This document shows positions 1 through 5,890 of a stretch of DNA of 5,890 nt, in pieces. How positions within the stretch are numbered: position 1 is the stretch's first letter; each line of letters starts with the position of its first letter. Location: assembly GCA_905192625.1 (NCBI GenBank), contig CAJJLI010000162.1, forward strand, positions 1 through 5,890, read 5' to 3'. The notes under the pieces are model-generated. The model had not been told where the DNA came from. It made no database searches and saw nothing but the letters and a program-made list of their open reading frames with translations. This stretch comes from an uncultured Clostridium sp. (GTDB taxonomy: Bacteria; Bacillota; Clostridia; Lachnospirales; Lachnospiraceae). The translations under genes were made by a program, and so were the position numbers.

Positions 1-537
1 ATAGATATCACTTCCAAGAGATAAATCCATCTGCCTTGATAGAATATTTTCGTCAAACGTAACACGGAAATCACTGCCATCTAGTGAATAAAAAGCCTCC
101 CTCTCATAGGAAAGAAATACAGTAGGAGACAGTTTTTGATAATAGGAACAAAAATAATTGATTTCCTTAGCAATCTGAGATTGAACTGGCAATTGCTTCC
201 CATTACAAAGGCATTCCATCGCCTGTCCCTGTGGAAGGGTAAGCCTTCGCTTGTATACAACCGATTGATACTTTTTTTTCAATTCCACGAAGACAGTATC
301 CTCTGCCATCGGCCGCCCGTAACTACGCAATCGCAACTTTTCTTTGTATGCAGGTCGCTCAAGAGAACGCCGGATTAATTGGTACGATTCGGTATCAAAA
401 TAGATATTTCGGATTGTAGCCCTACCGTATTTATCCAATTTCATATAAGGTTCCATCACTTTTAGGATGGACATTTTTTGCTTTTGTGTCAGCTGATATT
501 TCATCTCATATCGTTTAAAAATCATTTGATCACTCAT
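1..537 (-). CDS. VTC-domain polyphosphate polymerase family protein, N-terminal part (runs off the window)
   Basis: The reading frame opens with ATG at 537 and stays open for 179 codons to the window edge, so the C-terminus is missing. It matches the VTC family, whose characterised yeast member Vtc4 polymerises the ATP gamma-phosphate into polyphosphate inside a basic tunnel barrel. Family hallmarks are visible in order: FKRYEMKY near the start (R9, E11, K13), IRNIYFDT (42-49), the basic strand KEKLRLRSYG (65-74), VELKKK (84-89), YKRR (95-98), SYEREAF (143-149) and RVTFDENI (158-165). The basic R-x-R and E-x-K pairs are what phosphate-chain binding needs. Bacterial members usually have about 230-260 residues, so roughly the last quarter lies outside. 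The start is supported by AAGGAGAT at 547-554, nine bases upstream. No membrane segment is visible in this part, so a cytoplasmic enzyme is likely. The family call is firm; polymerase activity of this copy is inferred. Confidence 0.9.
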   Translation of the reverse strand, partial: MSDQMIFKRYEMKYQLTQKQKMSILKVMEPYMKLDKYGRATIRNIYFDTESYQLIRRSLERPAYKEKLRLRSYGRPMAEDTVFVELKKKYQSVVYKRRLTLPQGQAMECLCNGKQLPVQSQIAKEINYFCSYYQKLSPTVFLSYEREAFYSLDGSDFRVTFDENILSRQMDLSLGSDIY

Positions 538-618
538 TAATACTCATCTCCTTTTGTCCAAAGTATAAAAGGGGAACTCTAATTCAACTTAAAATTAGCT
601 GTGAACTTTCTGTGTATT

Positions 619-696
619 TCAATGACTAGCAGAATGGAAATATTTATGTTCGTTTACGACAAGTTCAATTGATTTGCTAACATTACTGTTTTCCAA
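619..696 (-). CDS. Possible 25-residue small ORF with TTG start, unknown function
   Basis: A short frame starts at TTG (696-694) and ends at TGA (621-619), encoding 25 residues that begin MENSNVSKSIELVVNEH and end KYFHSASH. The reason to consider it real is a well-placed AGAGGTGA at 703-710, six bases before the start. There is no ATG start and no recognised domain. It lies on the same strand as the VTC gene, 81 bases ahead of it, and directly behind the terminator hairpin at 712-750. It could be a leader peptide for the VTC gene, the remnant of a degraded gene, or chance. No promoter of its own was recognised between the hairpin and the start. Confidence 0.3.
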   Translation of the reverse strand: MENSNVSKSIELVVNEHKYFHSASH

Positions 697-702
697 ATGA
701 AA

Positions 703-710
703 TCACCTCT
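703..710 (-). promoter_or_regulatory. Ribosome binding site in front of the TTG small ORF
   Basis: On the minus strand this reads AGAGGTGA, a good anti-Shine-Dalgarno match, six bases before a TTG codon. It is the main evidence that 619-696 is translated. It sits immediately after the hairpin at 712-750. Confidence 0.35.
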
Positions 711-711
711 T

Positions 712-750
712 GAAACAAAAAAAACAGACTAGTAGTCTGTTTTTTGTTTC
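712..750 (-). terminator. Rho-independent terminator after the two-gene unit
   Basis: The core is CAGACT / AGTCTG around a 3-base loop. It is extended by six A-T pairs and by a GAAAC / GTTTC pair, with two extra bases on one arm. Read on the minus strand, the core stem is followed by eight T residues, the classic intrinsic terminator form. It lies 29 bases past the stop of the gene at 780-1172 and would end that transcript. The other strand carries six T residues after the stem, so it could work in both directions, but no plus-strand gene precedes it. The minus-strand role is therefore the natural reading. Confidence 0.85.
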
Positions 751-779
751 GTTTTAAATTACTAAATCATTATTGTTTA

Positions 780-1172
780 TTATTGCGTGATACTCTTAAG
801 ATACATTTTCATATCACTATTTCGACCTATATAATAAATAATATATTGTTCTTTCAGATAACAGTCATTAAGATAAACAGTTTCTGTATGTTGAAAAACT
901 TCATTTGCTTCTTTAGAACTAGAGTAAGTAAAGACAAACCATTCTTCTTCATTTACGATAAGAATACATGGAGTTTTGCTATAAGGTAAATCATCACTTC
1001 TAGATTTTGGATATTCTTTTATATCAACTTTATAACCATCATCTTTCAGTTCCTGACTAAAAGATATTTCCACTAGATTTTTCTGGTATTTATGCAGAAT
1101 GTTTGGGTATATAAGTACACATGTCATGATTACAATAAGTGCTATTAAAATAGTTAGAATTTTTTTTCTCAT
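780..1172 (-). CDS. Small membrane-anchored or secreted protein of unknown function
   Basis: This gene encodes 130 residues. Residues 2-4 are basic (RKK), followed by a hydrophobic stretch at about 5-23, which is a signal peptide or N-terminal anchor. Cys18 sits at the end of this stretch in the context IMTC, a poor match to a lipoprotein box, so lipidation is doubtful. The rest is charged and soluble-looking and would be outside the membrane. Its second half has a short-strand pattern (LIVNEEEWFVFTY, then EANEVF, then YIIYYIGRN) that loosely recalls small Firmicute lipoproteins ending in a hydrophobic-Tyr-Gly-x-Asn motif; this is a weak impression, not a family call. Its ATG overlaps the TGA of the preceding gene (ATGA, 1169-1172) and has no strong ribosome site of its own, so translational coupling is likely. 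A terminator follows at 712-750. Confidence 0.75.
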   Translation of the reverse strand: MRKKILTILIALIVIMTCVLIYPNILHKYQKNLVEISFSQELKDDGYKVDIKEYPKSRSDDLPYSKTPCILIVNEEEWFVFTYSSSKEANEVFQHTETVYLNDCYLKEQYIIYYIGRNSDMKMYLKSITQ

Positions 1173-1423
1173 TTTACAAGAACGCTCATTTCATTATTAT
1201 TAATTTTAGTCATAATACGGTTATGTATCGTGGTCTCATATACGAAGAGTTCATACCACTCTATACAGTCACGGCCTTTTTCGTTGTTGTGGTAATCCAT
1301 AGCTCTATGCTTGTATGCTATAAAACCGTTCCACGACTGGCCCTCTAATACGCTATCTGGCCATGCCTCGTGCGTATCTGCCCACATTTTTGCAATCGCA
1401 CCGCTATTGAATGTTATTTTCAT
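1169..1423 (-). CDS. Small hypothetical protein, first gene of a two-gene unit
   Basis: From the ATG at 1423 this encodes 84 residues beginning MKITFNSGAIAKMWADTHEA. It has four tryptophans (14, 21, 31, 56), no clear hydrophobic segment and no domain I recognise. The frame is open further up to an ATG at 1498, giving 109 residues. I prefer the shorter form because a near-consensus promoter (TTGACA, 17 bases, TATTAT; 1446-1474) lies inside that extra N-terminus, and a transcript from it would begin around 1439. The ribosome site before 1423 is weak (CTGGA), and an ATG at 1447 overlaps the -10 box. The gene overlaps the membrane-protein gene 780-1172 by ATGA, so the two proteins are likely made together and may act together. 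The frame is well supported, the start is moderately supported, and the function is unknown. Confidence 0.65.
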   Translation of the reverse strand: MKITFNSGAIAKMWADTHEAWPDSVLEGQSWNGFIAYKHRAMDYHNNEKGRDCIEWYELFVYETTIHNRIMTKINNNEMSVLVK

Positions 1424-1445
1424 GGATACATTCCAGCTCAATTTC

Positions 1446-1474
1446 ATAATATATGAGGAAATTATATATGTCAA
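1446..1474 (-). promoter_or_regulatory. Sigma-A type promoter for the two-gene unit 1423-780
   Basis: On the minus strand a perfect -35 box TTGACA (1474-1469) is separated by exactly 17 bases from TATTAT (1451-1446), a 5 of 6 match to the -10 box. It points into the two-gene unit. Expected transcription would start around 1439, about 16 bases before the preferred ATG at 1423. It is the best promoter in the window. Confidence 0.75.
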
Positions 1475-1498
1475 TGTTCCAATTGTATAATTTTGCAT

Positions 1499-1789
1499 TG
1501 TTGTATTTACCTTTTTATCAAAACACCATGTTATAAAATATAGCTCTTAGTCAATGTTAAATACCCATAAGTCACTTGATGTACATTCTAATGCAATGTA
1601 ATACCCTTTCTCCAATGATTATGTTACAATAGGTTGATCTTCCTTTTTCCAATAATAAAATTAAAATTATAGTAGAGACTACAATCACCTTTAATAAATT
1701 TAAATTTCATTTAATGTTCATATGGTATTAAATTAAGAATATAAAAGAAGCGATCATTTTAATACAACAACAATATAGGGAGGAATGTT
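1499..1789. other. Divergent non-coding region between the two-gene unit and the response regulator
   Basis: I see no supported gene in this AT-rich stretch. It separates two divergent units. Near its right end lie the probable promoter and ribosome site of the response regulator. A weaker plus-strand promoter candidate is TTGATG (1576-1581), 17 bases, TAATAC (1599-1604); it would give a leader of about 180 bases. No convincing direct-repeat operator for an OmpR-type regulator was found, though several TTTAAT/ATTAAA words between 1690 and 1735 could be part of one. Confidence 0.6.
1717..1745 (+). promoter_or_regulatory. Candidate promoter of the two-component operon
   Basis: TTCATA (1717-1722) is spaced 17 bases from TATAAA (1740-1745), matching 4 of 6 and 5 of 6 of the sigma-A boxes. 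An overlapping alternative is an extended -10 element, TGGTATTAA (1723-1731), with a poor -35. Either would give a short leader ahead of the ATG at 1790. In such an AT-rich region chance matches are common. Confidence 0.4.
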
Positions 1790-2470
1790 ATGAGAATTTT
1801 ACTTGCAGAAGATGAAAAATCTTTATCTCGAGCCGTACAAACAATTTTAGAAAAAAATCATTACTCGGTCGATACAGTTTTTGATGGAGCTGATGCACTT
1901 GCTTACTTACAATCTAACAATTATGATGGTGTGATTCTTGATATTATGATGCCGAAAATGGATGGAATCACAGTATTAAAAACAATTAGAGAACAAGGGA
2001 TAAAAGTTCCAGTCCTCATATTAACAGCAAAGTCTGAAGTGGATGATAAAGTTCTTGGTCTTGACAGTGGCGCCAATGATTATCTTACCAAACCTTTTGC
2101 TGGCAAAGAGCTTTTAGCGCGTATCCGTGCCATGACAAGAAATCAGACAATACATTCAGATTCTTTGTTGCATATTGGTAACATTACTTTAGATAGCGCA
2201 TCCTTTGAGCTATCTTCACCAAGTGGTAGCTTCCGATTAGCAAATAAAGAATATCAAATGATGGAGCTTCTTATGCGAAATCCTAAAAATATGATTTCAA
2301 CGGAGCATTTTATGGAACGAATATGGGGTTTTGACAGCGAGACAGAAATTAAAGTTGTATGGGTGTATATTTCTTATTTACGAAAAAAATTAGAAGCCCT
2401 TCATGCAAATATCCAAATTAGAGTCACACGCAATATCGGATATTCTTTGGAGGAAATAACTAAAATATAG
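1790..2470 (+). CDS. OmpR/PhoB-family two-component response regulator
   Basis: This gene encodes 226 residues, the normal full length for the family. The N-terminal receiver domain (about 1-118) has the acidic pair E7-D8, the phosphorylated D51 in the strand VILDIMMPKMDG, the switch T79 (LILTA) and K101 (LTKPF). The C-terminal winged-helix DNA-binding domain (about 125-222) ends with a recognition region around EIKVVWVYISYLRKKLEA (186-203) and a wing with RNIGYSL. All phosphotransfer residues are present, so it should be functional. It should take phosphate from the kinase encoded next and bind DNA in the cytoplasm. The start is set by AGGGAGG at 1777-1783, six bases before the ATG. The kinase follows after 82 bases. 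By analogy with similar loci the likely target is the convergent ABC transporter gene at the right end, plus its own operon; this is inferred. Confidence 0.95.
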   Translation: MRILLAEDEKSLSRAVQTILEKNHYSVDTVFDGADALAYLQSNNYDGVILDIMMPKMDGITVLKTIREQGIKVPVLILTAKSEVDDKVLGLDSGANDYLTKPFAGKELLARIRAMTRNQTIHSDSLLHIGNITLDSASFELSSPSGSFRLANKEYQMMELLMRNPKNMISTEHFMERIWGFDSETEIKVVWVYISYLRKKLEALHANIQIRVTRNIGYSLEEITKI

Positions 2471-2539
2471 AAATGGAGTTTCACATGCAAGTTTACGCCT
2501 GCACACCACAGACTTGATATGGCAAAAAATGTACACAAG

Positions 2540-2546
2540 AAGGGGG
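2540..2546 (+). promoter_or_regulatory. Ribosome binding site that fixes the kinase start
   Basis: AAGGGGG lies six bases before the ATG at 2553. An in-frame ATG at 2514 would add 13 residues (MIWQKMYTRRGIK) but has no comparable site, and it would place this purine-rich element inside the coding region. The 2553 start is therefore preferred. Confidence 0.8.
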
Positions 2547-2552
2547 ATTAAA

Positions 2553-3788
2553 ATGATAAAAAAACTTAGAATGAAACTGATTGCAGTGTCCATGCTATCA
2601 TTATTTTTCGTGTTACTTATCATCATGGGTACTGTAAATGTTTTGAATTATCAAGATATTGTAGTTCAAGCCGATAATACACTCTCCATATTAAAAGAAA
2701 ACGATGGCTCTTTTCCAAAAAAGGAGCGTGATACACATCAATCCATAGGAATAGGCCGAAAAGATCCCTCGCCTGAACTACCGTATGAATCTCGTTACTT
2801 CTCTGTTGTTCTTTCCAATATGGGCGAGGTTATTTCAGTGGATACTGGAAAAATTGCGGCTGTGAATACTTCTGCGGCTATGGAATATGCTCGAAATGTC
2901 TGGGATAGCAAAGACACTCGTGGTTTCATCGATGATTACAGATATATACTTGATTCAAAGGACAACACTACAAGAATTATATTTTTAGACTGCGGAAGAA
3001 GTTTATCTACATTTCGAACGTTTTTATTCACTAGTTGTGGTATCTCCATTCTAGGTTTACTAGCCGTTCTTGGAATGATTATTCTTCTTTCAAGAAGAAT
3101 AATGAAACCGATCTATGAAAGCCATGAAAAACAGAAACAATTTATAACGGACGCTGGTCATGAACTCAAAACTCCAATAACGATTATCAATGCCGATGCA
3201 GAAGTATTGGAAATGGAATATGGTGAAAATGAATGGCTCAAAGATATTCAGATTCAAACAAAACGACTTTCTTTGTTGACAAACGATTTAATCCTGCTTT
3301 CAAGAATGGAGGAAGACAAACCTCAATTAGCGATGATAGAATTCCCATTTTCCGACCTTGTTTATGAAACTTCGCACTCTTTTCAATCATTAGTGAAAGC
3401 ACAAAACAAAACATTTACGATGAACATTCAACCAATGATATCAATCTATGGTGACGAAAAAACACTGCGGCAGCTGGTATCTATCCTTCTAGACAATGCA
3501 TTAAAATACTCTTCTGCAAACGCTTCTATTTCCTTAAAGCTGTACAAAGAGTCAAAATATATATACCTTACTTTAGAAAATACGGTGGACTCTACTTCTT
3601 CGATGAATTTAGAGCACATGTTCGATCGTTTTTACCGAGGAGACAAATCGAGAAATTCTAGTACCAAAGGTTATGGTTTGGGGCTTTCCATTGCCAAAGC
3701 AATTGTTGAGACTCATAAAGGAAAAATTTCTGCAACAAGCAAGAATGACAATGTTTTATTGATTCGAGTTTTACTTCCTGCACAATAA
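2553..3788 (+). CDS. Membrane sensor histidine kinase, partner of the upstream response regulator
   Basis: From ATG 2553 this encodes 411 residues. A membrane helix at about 9-30 and a second at about 157-180 flank an extracytoplasmic segment of about 125 residues, the likely sensor; I do not recognise its fold. Only about 22 residues separate helix 2 from the H-box, so there is no full HAMP linker. The H-box is DAGHELKTP with phospho-acceptor H203. The ATPase domain has the N-box LLDNALKYS (N315), the F-box MFDRFYRGDKSR (356-367) and the G2 box GYGLGLSIA (373-381). The usual G1 box (D-x-G-x-G) is absent where ENTVDSTSSMN (342-352) occurs; in this clostridial-type subfamily the G1 box is often eroded, so loss of activity does not follow. 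It should autophosphorylate and pass phosphate to D51 of the neighbouring regulator. Confidence 0.93.
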   Translation: MIKKLRMKLIAVSMLSLFFVLLIIMGTVNVLNYQDIVVQADNTLSILKENDGSFPKKERDTHQSIGIGRKDPSPELPYESRYFSVVLSNMGEVISVDTGKIAAVNTSAAMEYARNVWDSKDTRGFIDDYRYILDSKDNTTRIIFLDCGRSLSTFRTFLFTSCGISILGLLAVLGMIILLSRRIMKPIYESHEKQKQFITDAGHELKTPITIINADAEVLEMEYGENEWLKDIQIQTKRLSLLTNDLILLSRMEEDKPQLAMIEFPFSDLVYETSHSFQSLVKAQNKTFTMNIQPMISIYGDEKTLRQLVSILLDNALKYSSANASISLKLYKESKYIYLTLENTVDSTSSMNLEHMFDRFYRGDKSRNSSTKGYGLGLSIAKAIVETHKGKISATSKNDNVLLIRVLLPAQ

Positions 3789-3802
3789 CTTAGAATGTAC
3801 AA

Positions 3803-3844
3803 AGTTCATTATCACGCTGACATGTTGTCACAAAGCGACGAACT
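3803..3844. repeat. Nested imperfect inverted repeat
   Basis: The centre is TGACA-TGT-TGTCA (3818-3830), a perfect 5-base stem with a 3-base loop. It is flanked by CGC (3815-3817) and GCG (3835-3837), and further out by AGTTC (3803-3807) and GAACT (3840-3844), with unpaired bases between the blocks. No T run follows, so it is not a good terminator. It could be an RNA 3' end structure or a protein-binding palindrome. Confidence 0.4.
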
Positions 3845-3850
3845 AATCAA

Positions 3851-3915
3851 AAAATGTGAAGCTGTATCAATACCATTAAATATTAGATTTAAGGTATTTT
3901 ACAACTTCACATTTT
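3851..3915 (+). terminator. Long hairpin, probable bidirectional terminator between convergent genes
   Basis: An 11-base stem, AAAATGTGAAG (3851-3861) with CTTCACATTTT (3905-3915), encloses further paired blocks. These are TGTA (3863-3866) with TACA (3900-3903), AATACC (3869-3874) with GGTATT (3893-3898), and TTAAAT (3876-3881) with ATTTAA (3887-3892), around a 5-base loop. The whole 65 bases fold as one stem with only small bulges. A-rich and T-rich ends on either side suit termination in both directions, though the T tract is short. It is longer than a usual terminator stem, so a small mobile-repeat origin is an alternative. Confidence 0.6.
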
Positions 3916-3957
3916 ATTCGAATAAATAATTTCTCGTACTAAATTAGTGTTAAGAAA

Positions 3958-3982
3958 GTTAAGAATTTCTAAGAAATTTAAC
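3958..3982. repeat. Short inverted repeat, possible weak terminator
   Basis: GTTAA (3958-3962) pairs with TTAAC (3978-3982), and ATTTC (3965-3969) pairs with GAAAT (3973-3977), with a 2-base bulge and a 3-base loop. The stem is almost all A-T. It lies about 55 bases past the permease stop on the minus strand, but only a mixed TTTCTTAAC tract follows there, so a terminator role is uncertain. Confidence 0.35.
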
Positions 3983-4036
3983 GCAAAAAAACTAGCCAAA
4001 GTATAACGTTGTCCTGCTGCTATCTTAAGAACTATT

Positions 4037-5890
4037 TTATTCTACTATGTCAATTGAATCCACTATACTCATTTTTGCAATTTGTCTTAAGGGAATGAAA
4101 GTTGCAATTAGACAAGCTGCTATAGACACGAATGCTACTTGAAAAATAGTCATACTCGGTAAAGCAACTAATTTAAGTTGGTCTATAGTAGCTGCAGCTA
4201 TAATGATGGTACAAATGTAACCAGCTATGCTACCAATCACAGCAGCGATGATACCATAATATACCCCCTCCCATAAAAAGGTTTTATACAAGCTTGCTGT
4301 ACTCATTCCAATAGCGCGCTGCATTCCAATTTCACCAATGCGGGTTTGTATATTGGTATAAGTTGTATTGATTATATTCAGCAGTCCTATTAACCCAATA
4401 ATGAAAATCAGTCCCCACGCCAGCATATTAATTTGCATAAAACTTTCTTCTAACTGCTTATCTGTGCTTCGATATGAGAGCCACCGACTGCCTGGCGTTT
4501 TATTGCAGATATTCTCAATCTTTTGTTCAATAAATTGAATATCAGCATCATCTTCTATTGACAGATAAAGTTCCGAATAGGATGTCTTGCCCGTTAACTT
4601 ATCATAAACCGTATCAAATACTACTACCTGAATGCCATTGACAAAGCCCTCGTTATCCAAGACTACGGCAGCCGTATTCCCAATAACAGTTAGCTCCATA
4701 TTTTCAACGAAGATCTTATCACCTAAAGTAAAAAAGGATGTTTCCATTGTATTTCCTTGAAAAGACATAGCGATAGGATTTGTAATTAAGCATGCATCAC
4801 CATATTTTATAGCTTGCATATCTTTTTCGGTCAAAGTAGGCATAATTGTTCTAAGCCTCTCTTCATCCAAACCAACAATATGCAATGCTTCACCAGGTTT
4901 CAAAGAAAAGTCTGTGTCTATTAGTAAAGAGCCATCTTTATCCTGCGTATAAAGGCTGTATTTTAGTGTGGAAACTCTTATAACTCCTTCCTGGGATTTT
5001 AAATCATCTACCTCATATGGAGAAAACCCAATAACATCATTCGTAATGGAGTAGTCACCTAAATGCATTTTTTGCACCTCTTGTGATATATCCAGTAAGT
5101 AAGAGAAAGACTGTATCGCTACGAATACAGTAATACTCATAACCAGTGAAAGTATTGTAATAGACGTACGTCCTAGATTTCGTTGCATATTTAGCCTTGC
5201 GTAAAATGCTTCAAAGTTTCGAATCTTCTTATCCTTGCATCTTATACGTTTTATATTTCTTCTTGTTCCGCTCATTGATATTATAGGAGAAACTCTGGCA
5301 GCATAACGTGCAGCCGGAATACCCGCGATAAATGCAAAAACTAAAGTGATTACACCGCTACTAAGTAATAGCAGCGGTTTTCCTGTACTGTTTTGTAAGA
5401 TCAATTTGTCAAGCTCTGTAGCGCTTTGTACCATAAATATCTCTGGTGAAAACAAACTAGTAGCAGCTTTTGTGATGGTACTAGCTATTGATAAACCCCA
5501 AAATGCACCAAAAGGAATACCAATTATACAAATCAATATTATCTGCCTAGTTACCACTAGATAAAGTTGTCCTTTTTGTCCGCCAATGGCTCTCAATGTT
5601 CCGAATTCTTTAATTTGCTTCTCCACTACAATTTTTAGAATATTATAAATTACCAATCCAGCAGCCAATAGAACTAAGATTCCAATCAAAAACCCAGCCA
5701 TAATCATATAAGAAAAACCATTAACGCTACTAGAATTAGTATCTTCTTTGTCATAAGCGATACCAAGTGCATTCAAATAAAGCCAGTTGTATTAAATTCT
5801 TTTTTCATCAATACTTAATTTGTCAGCTAAATCATGCACTACTTTCTGAAGTCCCTTCTTATTGATTGTGCGAAAATCTGTTGAATAAAC
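4037..5890 (-). pseudogene. FtsX-type ABC transporter permease, interrupted by an in-frame TAA; 5' end outside the window
   Basis: The frame is open from the window edge to TAA at 5792-5794, then open again for 579 codons (TTG at 5776) to the stop at 4037-4039. Both sides lie in the same frame and read as one protein: 32 residues ending LADKLSIDEKRI, the stop, then YNWLYLNALGIAYDKE. The downstream part, counted from the TTG, has membrane helices near 22-47, 75-100, 135-157 and 203-226, then an extracytoplasmic domain (about 230-445), then helices near 451-470, 503-527 and 545-563. The FtsX signature occurs twice: EFGTLRAIGG (57-66) and EIGMQRAIGM (482-491). The first helix and most of the first extracytoplasmic domain are missing from this open part; family members usually have about 750-850 residues. 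The TTG has no ribosome site, so re-initiation is unlikely. It would pair with an ABC ATPase, not seen here, and move a lipid, peptide or lipoprotein. The family call is firm; disruption is likely unless the base is an error. Confidence 0.8.
5792..5794 (-). other. In-frame ochre stop inside the permease gene
   Basis: On the minus strand the codon is TAA, between the codons for ...EKRI and YNWLYL.... One base change from CAA (Gln), AAA (Lys) or GAA (Glu) would produce it. No frameshift is needed, because the frame is the same on both sides. Confidence 0.8.

Larger units (their letters stand above)
3789..4036. other. Convergent non-coding spacer rich in inverted repeats
   Basis: This spacer lies between the tail of the kinase gene (plus) and the tail of the permease gene (minus). 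No gene is visible. It holds three separate inverted repeats, at 3803-3844, 3851-3915 and 3958-3982. Terminators for both converging transcripts are expected here. Confidence 0.7.

Noticed and set aside
136..378. Plus-strand 80-codon open frame
   Set aside because: It lies wholly within the minus-strand VTC-domain gene, whose motifs are unmistakable. The plus-strand product has no recognisable features and no ribosome site.
562..620. Promoter for the VTC gene (minus): TATACT at 562-567, or TTGAAA with TAATTT further upstream
   Set aside because: TATACT would start transcription on top of the ribosome site and its -35 spacing is only 14 bases. The other pair has a 19-base spacer and a weak -10. 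Neither is good enough to annotate.
744..989. Plus-strand 81-codon open frame
   Set aside because: It is antisense to the coupled gene at 780-1172 and starts inside the terminator T tract; it is a shadow frame.
1663..1690. Small hairpin GTAG-AGA-CTAC ahead of the regulator
   Set aside because: Only four paired bases and no T run; expected by chance.
2514..2552. Earlier ATG start for the histidine kinase
   Set aside because: It has no ribosome site, whereas AAGGGGG sits correctly before ATG 2553; the extra 13 residues do not look like a kinase N-terminus.
2390..2626. Minus-strand 78-codon open frame across the regulator/kinase junction
   Set aside because: It overlaps two well-supported plus-strand genes. 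Its hydrophobic run is the antisense of the kinase's first membrane helix.
5346..5564. Plus-strand 72-codon open frame
   Set aside because: It is antisense to the FtsX helices of the permease; no independent support.
1..5890. CRISPR array, tRNA, rRNA, insertion-sequence transposase or attachment-site repeats
   Set aside because: No regularly spaced repeats, cloverleaf, transposase motif or matching terminal repeats were seen on either strand.

Overview
The window is AT-rich, uses Shine-Dalgarno sites of the AGGAGG type, and carries low-GC Gram-positive gene families: an OmpR-type two-component system, an FtsX-type ABC permease and a VTC-domain polyphosphate polymerase. This points to a Firmicute, most likely a gut-type Clostridia/Lachnospiraceae genome. 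That is an inference from family style; there is no rRNA or marker gene here to prove it.

Layout from left to right. Positions 1-537 (minus) hold the N-terminal 179 codons of a VTC-domain protein that runs out of the window. In front of it are a tiny TTG-start reading frame with a good ribosome binding site (619-696, minus) and a strong hairpin terminator (712-750). Positions 780-1423 (minus) are a two-gene unit of unknown function: a small Trp-containing protein and a membrane-anchored or secreted protein, overlapping by ATGA. A near-consensus sigma-A promoter (1446-1474) drives this unit and suggests that the longest possible start of the first gene is wrong. Positions 1499-1789 are a non-coding divergent region. 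Positions 1790-2470 and 2553-3788 (plus) encode an OmpR-family response regulator and its sensor histidine kinase. Positions 3789-4036 are a non-coding convergent spacer with large inverted repeats. Positions 4037-5890 (minus) hold most of a large FtsX-type ABC transporter permease; its reading frame is cut by an in-frame TAA at 5792-5794, and its 5' end lies outside the window.

The kinase/regulator pair and the convergent ABC permease resemble the detection-and-export modules that low-GC Gram-positives use against membrane-active peptides and envelope stress. The kinase would sense a signal outside the membrane and phosphorylate the regulator, which would raise expression of the transporter. 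The nonsense codon suggests that the transporter half may be decaying in this strain, unless it is a sequencing error. The ATPase partner is not in the window and could lie just upstream of the permease, beyond position 5890.

I did not find a convincing new type of system. The points most worth a second look are the broken permease, the two-gene unknown unit with its misplaced start, the small TTG reading frame behind the terminator, and the long hairpin between the convergent genes.
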